A stretch of 64,000 nt of DNA from contig JAGPYM010000031.1 in NCBI GenBank assembly GCA_020736575.1, positions 248,001 through 312,000 of the forward strand. The letters are read 5' to 3'. Each line of letters begins with the position of its first letter. The stretch's first letter is position 1. Made by a program: the position numbers and the translations under genes. Positions 35,653 through 44,939 of the stretch are shown piece after piece. The notes below the pieces were generated by a model. That model saw only the letters and a program-made list of their open reading frames with translations, made no database searches and had not been told where the DNA came from. Source of the DNA: Thelonectria olida. Lineage: Eukaryota; Ascomycota; Sordariomycetes; Hypocreales; Nectriaceae.

Positions 35653-36708
35653 CTAAGCCGGTTCAATCTTGTCCCAATCCTCTTCCCCTGGTTCCTCCTT
35701 CAGCTCCCTCTTCATTTCCCCGGCCGTCTTCTCCCCCTCCTCGGTCGTCTCCTCCTCGTCTTTGGCCATCGTCTTCTCTTCGACCGTTGTCGTCTCCTCG
35801 ACCGTCGTCTTCTCCTCCTCGACCATTGTCTTCTCTTCCTCGATGGTTGTTTTCTCGTCCTCGATGGCTGTCTTCTCGCCCTCTATCGTTGTCTTCTCGT
35901 TCTCGATCGTAGACTTCTCCCCCTCAACGACGGTCATGGTATCAGAACTACTCTTCATCTCAAGAGCAGGCCCCTTGCCCTCTTCCTGACCGCTGTGACT
36001 CTGCTCCGACGTCCTAGCCACAGTCTTAACCACAACCTCGGTCTGAACGTCCTTCTTCACGACGTTCTGCTTCGCGACGCCCTCTTTCGCACACAGCCGT
36101 GCAATCACAGCGTCATGTCCGTACCTTTCACTCAACGTCATCTCCACATCCGCCTTCCTTCCACGTCTCTTGTTCTCGACTCTCCTGAACAGATCCGTAA
36201 ACGCCTCCCACACCGACTTAGCCACTTCCTTCAGGCCCTTGGCCAGCCTTTTGGGTTGATCCTTCTTCATTTCTCTGTAACCCTTCTTGAACTGGCCGTT
36301 TCTGCCCTTGCGCCACATGTCGGCGATCACGATGCCGAAGAGCACGAGGAAGCACAGCGCTAAGAGAAGCAGGACGAGAAACTTCTCACCCGTGCGGCCG
36401 TGCATGGTCCAGGCTGTCGCATTGTTGGCCTCTGTCTCGGCCGGCTTTGGTGCATCCTGAGGAGCGACACTTATATTACCTAGTACCGAACTAACCACTA
36501 GATGACTGTGAGCTTGCGCTTTCATTTCTTTGACTGGCAGGGTTCGTGCGGTTTCTAGCCATAGCAGGGTTTGCCTTGACTTACTCATAGTGTCATCTCT
36601 TCTACCATGTGGCGAGGGTAGCACACCCGACAACGATCTCGCCATGATGTTGCGAAGTGCCACGGTCGTGCGGAACGGAGCCGACGTGTTAGTCCCGATT
36701 ACGGCCAT
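35653..36708 (-). CDS. Single-pass membrane protein with heptapeptide-repeat tail, unknown function
   Basis: Open frame of 351 codons; I do not recognise the family. A strongly hydrophobic helix (FLVLLLLALCFLVLFGIVIADMW, residues ~110-132) is followed by a basic segment (WRKGRNGQFKKGYREMKKD), suggesting a type I orientation with a cytosolic tail. The tail ends in about seven copies of a 7-residue unit of the form TIExEKT, then an acidic end. A likely intron lies at 36498-36584: donor GTAAGT, acceptor ATCTAG, 87 nt, no stop and in frame. If spliced the protein has 322 residues and gains no frameshift. The N-terminus before it has no clear signal peptide. The repeat is also visible as a 21-bp DNA period. 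It may be lineage-specific. Confidence 0.6.
   Translation of the reverse strand: MAVIGTNTSAPFRTTVALRNIMARSLSGVLPSPHGRRDDTMSKSRQTLLWLETARTLPVKEMKAQAHSHLVVSSVLGNISVAPQDAPKPAETEANNATAWTMHGRTGEKFLVLLLLALCFLVLFGIVIADMWRKGRNGQFKKGYREMKKDQPKRLAKGLKEVAKSVWEAFTDLFRRVENKRRGRKADVEMTLSERYGHDAVIARLCAKEGVAKQNVVKKDVQTEVVVKTVARTSEQSHSGQEEGKGPALEMKSSSDTMTVVEGEKSTIENEKTTIEGEKTAIEDEKTTIEEEKTMVEEEKTTVEETTTVEEKTMAKDEEETTEEGEKTAGEMKRELKEEPGEEDWDKIEPA
35771..35935 (-). repeat. 21-bp tandem repeat inside the membrane-protein gene
   Basis: Roughly seven units with a 21-bp period, each reading on the + strand as a tcntcga/tctcga core followed by ngtcttctc. They code the heptads TTIExEK, TAIExEK and TMVExEK. The copies differ mostly at third codon positions and at the residue after the first Glu. 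Confidence 0.8.
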
Positions 36709-37344
36709 GTTTGGGGTAAACTCGAGGTTATGTGTGCGAGAAGTGTGGGATTAGGTGGAAGGAGATGGGAGGGATGAGAGATTTATTCCCCGCCTCTAAG
36801 TCGTCATGTTGTCGAAAACTTTGTCGAGAAACTTAACCACAAGCCAGAGCCATCATGGTACCATAACATCAACTTTGTTAGCAACACGGCGTCTAAGTTG
36901 CAGGTAATCTGCCGAGTGGGGAACTTACTGTGTGTTCCCGATATCAGGTCCCGGCAGATATCAGACTCTCCATCTAACCACGTGTGGGTAAAAAGAAATC
37001 AAAATCGACGGCCTGGTTGGCGAGTATCAGGCTCCCATGGTGAAAATTTCCGCTGCGGTTGACACTGAAGGTTGCGAAAAGGCCCAAAGGAATACTCAAC
37101 ATGACGTTATTCATCTATCAGAAAGAATGCTTCACTTTGCCAAAAGCCAAATCGTTTCCTGATCCTCTGTGAATGCATGCCCAGATCCCTCACTCCAAGA
37201 GTATATCATGGACTAAGGAAGCTGTCAATATCCACGCGCTCCAAGAAACAGACGCTCTCAAATTCTATCCAATACTGAGCTAATCGGTCGTGACTGATGA
37301 GCAATAATCGGGTTTCAATATACTTTTCTATTCACAGTTTCGCA
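36709..37344. other. Intergenic region with an inverted repeat
   Basis: About 0.64 kb between two leftward genes, including the promoter of the membrane-protein gene and the 3' end of the F-box gene. It holds the inverted repeat at 36907-36959. No gene recognised. Confidence 0.5.
36907..36959. repeat. Imperfect inverted repeat with nested arms
   Basis: Outer arms ATCTGCCG (36907-36914) and CGGCAGAT (36952-36959), inner arms GGGAAC and GTTCCC, with an asymmetric interior. It could form a hairpin or be a protein-binding palindrome. Confidence 0.6.
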
Positions 37345-38751
37345 TTAGCCGAGAACCTGTATGAGCACAGTACACGCTTGCTTGAACTGACCATTGTAAA
37401 AGTTTGTCTCGGCAACATGGCCTTGACTACGAACCATCCTGACTCCATAAAATGGCTCGTCGGTAGCGTGCTCGACATGACCGTTATTGCTCAAGTCATC
37501 GACGATAAAAGTATGCTCACCACGGGGCACGTTGGGGTCGCCCGTCAGCTTAATAGCCTCCAGTCGACCTTGGTGAATGAGCACGTCTGTTCTTCTCGCT
37601 TCCCACTCTGCATCTGTCTCCGTCCCTCGCCGCTCAATGCCCAACTCCATGTCTGTGGGGACCTTCTCATCGTCCGGTTGATGTATTAGTATCAGCTCGG
37701 TTCCATGACCATTGTAATCGCCAATCCAGATGCCTCGCCAGGGTTTCAGAGGTGTAGGCGTATAGAGGTATGGGTCAAGTGTCGCAAATGAGACGATGCT
37801 CTCCCCCATACGCACGCCAAAATCGTTGGCGACGGCACTGACACGGTAATTGTCCACCAACATGGTCGGCGACGCATTACCTATCAACGGGGCCAAGTGA
37901 GGGAAAATGCGGCGGCTGGTGGAGGGTCCGGACATCTGTGCCCAGGTGTGGATCTGAAATGCTCGATCATATACTTCTGAGCGAGTACTCGGGCGGTCGA
38001 GGAGTGCGGAGCAGATGTGGTGAGAACTTGGGATGGCTGGCGGCGGCCACACCCGACGATATGGATAGCCCAATAAAAAGCAACTTTGGACCACGTCTTC
38101 ATCCATGGAGGTAGCGAGACGAAAGTTCCTGTACATACTATTCATGCGATCGTCAAGCTGCATGGGTATCTCATCGGCATAGCGATTGGCATCGGGCCGC
38201 TGGGTGAAGAGCTGTTCGGCCTCGGGCCGTTGAATGCCAAAGTGGAGGATAGGTTGATCGAGGTGTAGTGAGACCTGAGGCTTGAACTCGGGAACACTGA
38301 CGGTAACGCCGTCCATATGCCAGTCTTGACTCGATCGGCCAGTGTTTCTCGATACTAACTGGTAGCCATCAATGGCGCCGCGTCTGGGGTCGAAACGTAC
38401 AATAATTAATTTCCCGTGCATGTCGAGATGTTCCGTGAACCAGATCTTGTACTTGGGGAGGAACCAAAGACGATCATGAGCAACGTAAAGGTCGCGGAAG
38501 CTTTCGCATGCACCAGGCTCAGTAAGCGTGACGCCGGGGACGTTTTCTTGAACAATTGGGCGCCAATATTTATCGGAGATGGCGTATCCCCTTAGTTTAC
38601 GACATGTCGCAGAGAGCGTGACGAGGTCGAATGCAGATAGGTTGAGCACAATCATGTCGATTAGCTCTCTAGGAAGACCGAGAAGTTCCTTAGGCGAAGG
38701 CGAAGGACATGGCAAACCCTCCTGGCCAAGGGCCACTGATGAATCTGGCAT
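37345..38751 (-). CDS. F-box domain protein
   Basis: Probable substrate adaptor of an SCF ubiquitin ligase. A single exon of 468 codons. The F-box is at residues ~22-68: LLGLPRELIDMIVLNLSAFD, LVTLSATCRKLRGYAISDKYW, with the typical LP start, the hydrophobic spacing and the terminal W. The remainder resembles a fungal family of F-box proteins with a beta-rich C-terminal domain. Its recognisable segments are LVAHDRLWFLPKYKIWF-like sequence (here YVAHDRLWFLPKYKIWFTEH), RGAIDGYQLVSRN, LKPWRGIWIGDYNGHGTELILI and KLTGDPNVPRGEHTFIVDDL. The conserved GIWIGDYxGHGxE block near residue 345 marks this family; its ligand is not known to me. The start is the first ATG and leaves ~20 residues before the F-box. 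Confidence 0.88.
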   Translation of the reverse strand: MPDSSVALGQEGLPCPSPSPKELLGLPRELIDMIVLNLSAFDLVTLSATCRKLRGYAISDKYWRPIVQENVPGVTLTEPGACESFRDLYVAHDRLWFLPKYKIWFTEHLDMHGKLIIVRFDPRRGAIDGYQLVSRNTGRSSQDWHMDGVTVSVPEFKPQVSLHLDQPILHFGIQRPEAEQLFTQRPDANRYADEIPMQLDDRMNSMYRNFRLATSMDEDVVQSCFLLGYPYRRVWPPPAIPSSHHICSALLDRPSTRSEVYDRAFQIHTWAQMSGPSTSRRIFPHLAPLIGNASPTMLVDNYRVSAVANDFGVRMGESIVSFATLDPYLYTPTPLKPWRGIWIGDYNGHGTELILIHQPDDEKVPTDMELGIERRGTETDAEWEARRTDVLIHQGRLEAIKLTGDPNVPRGEHTFIVDDLSNNGHVEHATDEPFYGVRMVRSQGHVAETNFYNGQFKQACTVLIQVLG

Positions 38752-39844
38752 CTTGTCTGCGGAGCGTGACGGCTACCGTCGTTAGAATTTGTTGTTCACG
38801 GTCGATGTTCAGGGTAGGCGAATAGTGCGGAGAAGCTGATGAGAGTCGCTCATAGTTCTGTTTTCCCCCAGAGACGGGTGAGGTCGCCAAGGTAGTGTTG
38901 CTGAATGACACAAGATAGTAATAATCGAGTGGGCGACGGGGCGATGGCTGAGTGCTGAAGAGATGCTGCTTAATCGTGCGCTTTGATGACGCGGTTAAGT
39001 TGGTAAATGCAAGCGAGAGGTTGTCGTGGGTCTTAGTCATCAGAGTAAACGATATCCTTATTCGCTCCTGCCATATTTCCATGCGAGGGAAGTTGCCCCA
39101 ACTTGGATGCTTGCAGATGCAAATTAACAAGCAATTACTTGACGAAATAAACTACAGAATAAGTAAGGAGATATCTAGAATGAAGGGTGTTCATCTAAAA
39201 TTAGAATTGGTTTGCTGTGTTTGCTTGTGATTGTTAGCGCCTCACCTATCTTAGCTACACTTTCACAGCTTTTCTGCAATAGCTCTCATTACAAAGTTCA
39301 GTGAGGTTGTTGCAGCACCTTGGGAAAATGAGGTTATTCATATGTTTCATCCAATACGGACGAAATCGAGCTCATGGTAAATCACGCAGCGTTGCAATCA
39401 TGACACGCACAATCATCGACTTATGCATCTAAGCACACCAACCCCAGCATATCGCTGTAACAGAGCCCCCAACCCCACGAAGCCATCACCAAAAGGTACG
39501 TACCTCGGGACCAGTGCCAACATCATCTCGACGGGAGCCCAAATTTGCCCCCTTTGCCTTTCCATCGCATCATTCCCTGTTTTCTTTCTTCGCACCAGCG
39601 AGTTCTTTTCAGCCAGGCAGTCACGCTGCGTGAATTCAACCGTCTGATTCTATATTGTATTGTTATATATTTCTGGCTCACCTCCCTTGTTGGATACTCG
39701 CGCAACGACCCACGCCACCCTTGTGTGAATGATCTCATCAAGCGATCCCCCAAGACCGGGACCTGTTTATTCTACGCCTGCAACCTAAACTTATCCATGA
39801 TGTCCGGGCTACTACCGTTGATATCGGAGATCCTCCCCATGATA
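38752..39844. other. Divergent region between F-box gene and cupin gene
   Basis: About 1.1 kb holding both promoters. The part around 39120-39240 is AT-rich. No recognisable gene; frames here lack domains. Confidence 0.5.
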
Positions 39845-40405
39845 ATGCCCGCTGCTACCCGCATCACCAAAGCCAAGCAGCTCGAGCCCTCCCACCCTAC
39901 TGTTGAGGGACCTGTCATCCAGCGGGACGCTATCGTTAACAAGTGCGATCGGATGTGTGCATCGAGTAAGACTGTGCCATGCTTCTTGTTTTGACTCATG
40001 CCTCGTAGTATTTGGGTGCCGTGTCAATCCTACCTTGCTAACTTTATACAAGCTCTCACCATCCGGCCTAACTCTGTCTCGACAATTCGACATAATAGCG
40101 AACAAGGTAAAATCCTGCCGAGGTTCCACGCAAGACTCTAAAAACCAAGGCTTACATGATCTCAAGATGCCATCGTTTACACAATATCGGGAAATGGCAT
40201 CCTGGTCGTCAACGAGGGCTTGGCAATGGAACTCAAGAACCATGACCTCGCCCCTGGTGACTTCGCCTTTGTGCCCGCCTGGACGGAGCACCAGTTCAAG
40301 AATGAAACCGACCAAGATGCCGTCTGGCTCGTCATCCAGGGCGGGCCCCATCCCCTCGGCGCTGACCTGGCTGATTGGGGCGGCGACATGGTTACTGTGC
40401 ATTAG
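39845..40405 (+). CDS. Small cupin-domain protein
   Basis: Single-domain cupin of about 137 aa, assembled from exons 39845-39965, 40053-40106 and 40167-40405, introns of 87 and 60 bp. It starts MPAATRITKAKQLEP and ends DWGGDMVTVH. The barrel is visible as TLTIRPNSVSTIRHNSEQDAI, VYTISGNGILVVNEG, ELKNHDLAPGDFAFVPAWTEH and ENETDQDAVWLVI-like sequence (here NETDQDAVWLVIQGGP). Cupin motif 1 normally reads G(X)5HXH(X)3-4E(X)6G; here it has one His (IRHNSEQ) and the Glu, and motif 2 gives PGDFAFVPAWTEH with its His. A metal site is therefore plausible but incomplete. An alternative start 6 codons or more upstream (MIM, MMSG) is in frame. The gene is convergent with the hydrolase downstream, 77 bp apart. 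Substrate unknown. Confidence 0.8.
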
Positions 40406-40482
40406 AACCTTGCGTTGGGACATGGTTGTCTCAAAAAAGTGTCTATTATGCTCCTCTATCATGCTCTAATATGAAGAGTCTA

Positions 40483-42006
40483 TCATGAAACAGAACTCTC
40501 TATCCCGCAATTTGACCTAACCATGCGGACCATTGAGCCCGATGCAGCGGCATCGTCGAAGAGCTGCGCATGGTCCAAACTCGGATGCATCACCACCTTG
40601 AGGTTCTCATGGCCATCAACACTCGGATCTTGGACGTTGCGTTCGGTACCGCCAAGATAGTCCAAGACTATCGCAGTGTCGACAATCAGGTCTCGTCCAG
40701 CAAGACTCACCACGACTTTTCTCTCCATCTTTCGACCATCCGTCTCCGACACCAACAAGTCATCTTTCCACAGAATATTCTCCCGCCAGAAAAAATGTCG
40801 TCCCAGACATAGCGCCACTCCCGGGTCGGTGCTCGCAAAGTACCACAGCAGCCACTCGTTGGCCCTTTTAGGCAGCCGTCTTGTAAAGTTGTACGCAACA
40901 TGGGGGAGCTGCAGCGTGATGGTGACAGGGTCGATCAACGCCACGGAAGAGATGCGATGTTGCAGATGTGGAGTATGGAGCATATGCGTGGTCAAAACGG
41001 AACCGTACGAATGCGAGGCGACTGCGAAATCTTGCCAACAGTGATGGTCGATAATGGTGGTTATTTGCGTCACAAACTCGGCCTTAGTGGGAATGGGAGC
41101 GCCCAGTCGGAACGAGATGGGCAAGATCTCGATGGCGATGACTCCAATGTTGCCTTGCTCGTTCTTGTTCGACGCCAGGTTCGCTATGAAGCGCACATAT
41201 GTCCAAAGCCCAACACCAATGCCATGGAAGAAGACGACGGGTAGTTTGTCGGGAGCAGAGTGCTGCCGATGCCAGTAACTCAATTCAGGTGATGGGGAGT
41301 AGCGACCCTTGACAAGCTCTTGAGGGCGCGGGGGGAAGATGCGAAGAGCGTTGGCTCGACTCCTGCGATGATATTGAAAGCCATGGTACATCATGGCGAG
41401 ATGGGTTGCCTGGTCGACAAAGAAGATGATGATGTACCAAGCCAGACTTCGATAGACTGACTTGATCTCGTCGAAAGTCAAGCGCAAACTCTGAGCATTG
41501 CCGCGACCTTCCTTCAGCGGGCTTCCTAGATGCTCTTCGAGTAGAGCAATGTACTCGTCGAGCTCTTGGCTGATGGCTTCCTCGTCGTCGAATGTGCCGT
41601 CGCTGCCTCTCTCGAAGAACCCCCAGAGGAGGAACTCCTTGACATTTTCGCGTCGGATCTCATCGCGCGGCGCGCCTAGGAACCAACCCTGCAAGTACAT
41701 CTCTGCGCTGTGAATGTTGGCCATGCACTTGTGAAACAAGGCCTTGCGTTCAGGCGGCAACAAAGGTTCCGGGTGCTGGGCATTTTGTTTGAGCCTGCGA
41801 AGGAAAGGGCGGTAAATCAAGAGGAAGAAGACGAGTTCTGCTAAGAGTGCTGTGTTGAGAACCTGAGTGATGAGCAAAGAGAAGGCCTGCGATCGGTAGA
41901 CGAGAAACAGGTTGACAAGGGAGACGGCATAGATGAGAGGTGTGTATTGGAGAAGGAAGATGGCGATGCGGATGAAGATCCATTCTGGCAATGAGGTGCC
42001 AATCAT
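40483..42006 (-). CDS. Membrane-anchored alpha/beta hydrolase
   Basis: Single-exon protein of 507 aa with an alpha/beta-hydrolase fold in its C-terminal half. The first ~70 residues contain hydrophobic segments (IRIAIFLLQYTPLIYAVSL; ALLAELVFFLLIYRPF) that should anchor it in a membrane. A helical middle domain follows (residues ~80-210, with LLWGFFERGSDG and a second hydrophobic patch, YIIIFFVDQATHLAMMYHGF). The hydrolase core begins with LPVVFFHGIGVGLWTYVRF (HG oxyanion-hole motif). The nucleophile elbow is ASHSYGSVLTTHML (GxSxG variant S-H-S-Y-G). A late His is in MHPSLDHAQLFDD, and a candidate acid in LAGRDLIVDT. This is a common architecture in filamentous fungi; the substrate, probably lipid or ester, is not known. 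Confidence 0.87.
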   Translation of the reverse strand: MIGTSLPEWIFIRIAIFLLQYTPLIYAVSLVNLFLVYRSQAFSLLITQVLNTALLAELVFFLLIYRPFLRRLKQNAQHPEPLLPPERKALFHKCMANIHSAEMYLQGWFLGAPRDEIRRENVKEFLLWGFFERGSDGTFDDEEAISQELDEYIALLEEHLGSPLKEGRGNAQSLRLTFDEIKSVYRSLAWYIIIFFVDQATHLAMMYHGFQYHRRSRANALRIFPPRPQELVKGRYSPSPELSYWHRQHSAPDKLPVVFFHGIGVGLWTYVRFIANLASNKNEQGNIGVIAIEILPISFRLGAPIPTKAEFVTQITTIIDHHCWQDFAVASHSYGSVLTTHMLHTPHLQHRISSVALIDPVTITLQLPHVAYNFTRRLPKRANEWLLWYFASTDPGVALCLGRHFFWRENILWKDDLLVSETDGRKMERKVVVSLAGRDLIVDTAIVLDYLGGTERNVQDPSVDGHENLKVVMHPSLDHAQLFDDAAASGSMVRMVRSNCGIESSVS

Positions 42007-44060
42007 GGCGGTGTTGGAGGGCCCGGATGAACCGGATTGTGTCTATTGAACCAGTGAGAGGAGAAAGCGGATGAAAGTAGTGCAGAGAATAAAGATGTAA
42101 TGGCGACTTTTATGATGATGTATGGTGGTGATGCGGTGGTCGACAGCGGAAACAGGTACCACTGCTTGTCCTCGTAGGACTATTTTGTTGGGGCGTGTCT
42201 GCGATTGGGGAACCTCAGAGTGGCCTGAGGCAACCCCACTGATTATACTGGTGACAGGATGGAAGGAATGAAGAATCAATCGGACCTTCCAATGAGAAGG
42301 CAGCATGCTGGGGAAAAAAAAATTAATGGCAAGCTCTGATAGCTCTTCACAGAGCATTTCTGCATGAGCATCACGACTTCTTCCTCGCTAGCTACCTCGC
42401 TAGCATGCTTTTATAAGTGCTCATGTTGGCCTCCAAATATGCCATGCCGGCGCGGATGTGGAGACACGGCATCCGCAACTTGGCTGGGCTGGCATACGCC
42501 ATGATGGCGCTGCTATGCGAGACGGTGCCGGCTCTTGAAAATATGTGCATTGAACGTTTCGGCGATCTAGATTGCTATAGAATGGCCATTGAAGAATATG
42601 TCATTCGAGAAAGAGGAGGGTAAGTGACCCGAGTACCCAGTCGACAGCCCAGGTATGATAGTCAACGGGCGAGCGTTTCCCGAAACCGTCATCCGCAGCG
42701 GTCCCAAACCGTCGCAGGCATCGCCATATCGAAGAGATGCAGCTGGGGACAAAGAAATAGAGACAAAATGACAACCAAGCAGCGATTGTGGAATTCCTAT
42801 ATAGGGCATTTCACGGCGGAAATACAGTGCGGACACGGCCTGGAAGCAGTTCATCGAGGAAGTTATGCCACGTACGTAGTTTATATGACAGTAGAAATAG
42901 TCAAATTGAGTGATAAAAGTATCCCTTCGATGAAGAAGAGACATAGCAATCATGTTCTATCATGTTCTGACGAAGGCCGGATGCAGAACGAGGAGTGTCA
43001 GCCCTGGCGGTGCTAGACATAGCAAGTGGTCGAGATGCCAACCTTATAGTATCCAGTGAGTACTTGGAGATAGGCTGCGAGGAGCCTAAACAGACTCTAT
43101 AGCATTTTGAGTCCTTAGACGGATGTCTGAGCCATGGACAAAGGCGAAAGGCGGCCAAGTGTGGCGATTGAAGCCACGATGCATACAACACCAACATTGA
43201 CACGACCCTGGTCCCCAACCAGAAGAGTCTCCGGACCCTGGGAAAAAATATTCTGGCATGATACTGATGGCATAATACGAGTGTGCACCCATCTGAACCG
43301 TCGCAGGGAGACTTGTTGGTGAACTTGAGGGGCCTACGAAGCTGTGAGTCTGCTGGTGGTTGATACCCATCAAGCCTGGATGCCACCTAATGACGACGAA
43401 CAATCCACGAAATGATCTTTCGGAGCAAGAAAAAGAACATAAAGGCATCTAGACGTTCTGGGGAGATAGAATTACAGTGTATATATGGAAGACACGCTCC
43501 AATACCCCTTCCACGGCCGAGCTCCCTCCCAGCGGCATAGGTGGATGGTATTTGATACCGAACCTATTCTATCGAGACAGAGCTATCCAACCATGTCTTT
43601 TTCGTGACTTGTTCGATGGTCCCAGACTCACGTCGTTGGAACAATATTGGAAGTGTAAAGCAAATGTGAGACGGCCTGATAGGTCGAGGGGGAGGACGAC
43701 TGAGGTTGGGTGCAGGCATTTGATTGGCCAGATCCGGGGGCCACCGATCCTCGAGCGTCCTCACTTAAAGGCCGCCTCCCCCGTCCCTCGTCCTTTTCCT
43801 CGTTCCCTCCCTCCTTCATCTTCATTATCATCTTTCATCAGAATTCATCCACACAACTTTCCCATGCCTCAAGCCACTTGGCTTGCATCCTTCCATCACC
43901 CCTGAGAACCACTTGCACCCCAATATCAAGGCACTGCCCCATCCACCTGGCTGATATCGCCGTCGTCGCCCCCCCATTGCCCTTATACGGTCCCGCACCA
44001 TATTATATTGTCATCCTCCTCTCTTCTTCAGCCCATCTCGCGCCCTCTCACCATCCCATC
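42007..44060. other. Intergenic region with a gene relic
   Basis: About 2 kb between two divergent genes. It holds the relic at 42417-42623 and otherwise only short frames. A pyrimidine-rich segment (43780-44060) precedes the next gene and is open in its frame back to 43710, but its composition is that of a fungal leader rather than coding sequence. Confidence 0.5.
42417..42623 (+). pseudogene. Fragment of a lineage-expanded fungal hypothetical protein family
   Basis: A 68-codon frame contains ARMWRHGI, then AYAMMALLCETVPALENM and CIERFGDLDCYRMAIEEY. As I recall it, this is a condensed copy of a common fungal motif series (MWRHGI ... MMALLYETVP ... WIECLGDLARYRMAIE), with about 20-25 residues missing between the first two blocks. 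A GTAAGTG at the end resembles a splice donor, but no continuing exon was found. It looks like a decayed fragment rather than a working gene. The family name is uncertain; some members have been linked to an Est1-type nucleic-acid-binding domain. Confidence 0.5.
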
Positions 44061-44865
44061 ATGCTCTGCCCTTTACCACACTGTCCTCCCCCACTTACAC
44101 TCGAGCCTGTGAATGACCAATTCTCAGGCTGGGGTCGACCAAACCGCAGATGTATCTGGCAGTTCTATCAATCAGAAGAAGATGTCGAGCCATCACATCT
44201 AAGCTATTCCCCTGTCGAACATTCTCCAAAGAGACGCAGATGCGATGCCTCGTCAGCCGACCAGCGGCTTGGCGGAGACGACGGCAAGACACCCTCGTCT
44301 GATGACCGACATTTGTCTTGGGATTCGGACTACGTTGATTTGCAGCCATCTCCTCGCCTTGAACCGACTCCAAGTCATCATCTGCCGTCTCTCTCAGGGG
44401 TTCGTACGCCGTTGCTTGGCGACTCGTACATGTCGCTGCAAGGCCCCAATGGTGGACTTGAAGTCGAGTGCGATTCTCTAGACAACCAAGTCGCCATGAC
44501 TGGGTCCTGGTGCGATCAAACTGCGACGGATAAGATTGAACACCCGCCTGAGCTCATGGATTCTCCGAAATATTTCTGGGGGAATGACTGGCGTCCGCCA
44601 ACCCCAACGGAAGAAAGACTCCCCACGCCTGACTTACCACCCCTGTGCACTCACTATGAGTTTTGCACATGCTGTCGAAATGAGAAAGACAAAATCAATG
44701 AAGAAGATAGGATCAATGAAGTCTGGTACATAGCTTCGCGAGCTAAGATGGATGATCAAGGTATGTGAATGTTTACCTCTTGTTCAAGTCCGCAGGTGCT
44801 GACTCCACTTAGTAAATAATGCGATGCAGTATATCGCCAAGATACGAAGCCAGGGCTCATCCTAA
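44061..44865 (+). CDS. Hypothetical protein with C-terminal LPTPDLPP/Cys motif
   Basis: About 250 aa from exons 44061-44760 and 44813-44865, intron 44761-44812; function unknown. The bulk is Ser/Pro/Asp-rich and disordered with a basic patch (SPKRRRC), suggestive of a nuclear protein. The C-terminal ~70 residues look conserved: RPPTPTEERLPTPDLPP, then HYEFCTCCRNEKDK (CxCC), then INEVWYIASRAKMDDQ, spliced to VNNAMQYIAKIRSQGSS. The splice keeps the frame and ends at a stop within 18 codons. The long frame extends upstream to 43710, but this ATG is preferred because the upstream part is low-complexity leader. It ends 74 bp before the regulator's stop codon, convergent with it. Confidence 0.65.
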
Positions 44866-44939
44866 ATGGCCAAAGAGTAGCTGGAGTATTGATATTGGAG
44901 TATGGCGTTGTCATATTTCTGAGAGGTACAGTACACGTT

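Noticed and set aside
43710..44060. Upstream extension of the hypothetical gene's frame
   Set aside because: Composition (Pro/Ser/His/Phe from pyrimidine-rich DNA) is typical of a leader; the conserved part begins after the ATG at 44061.
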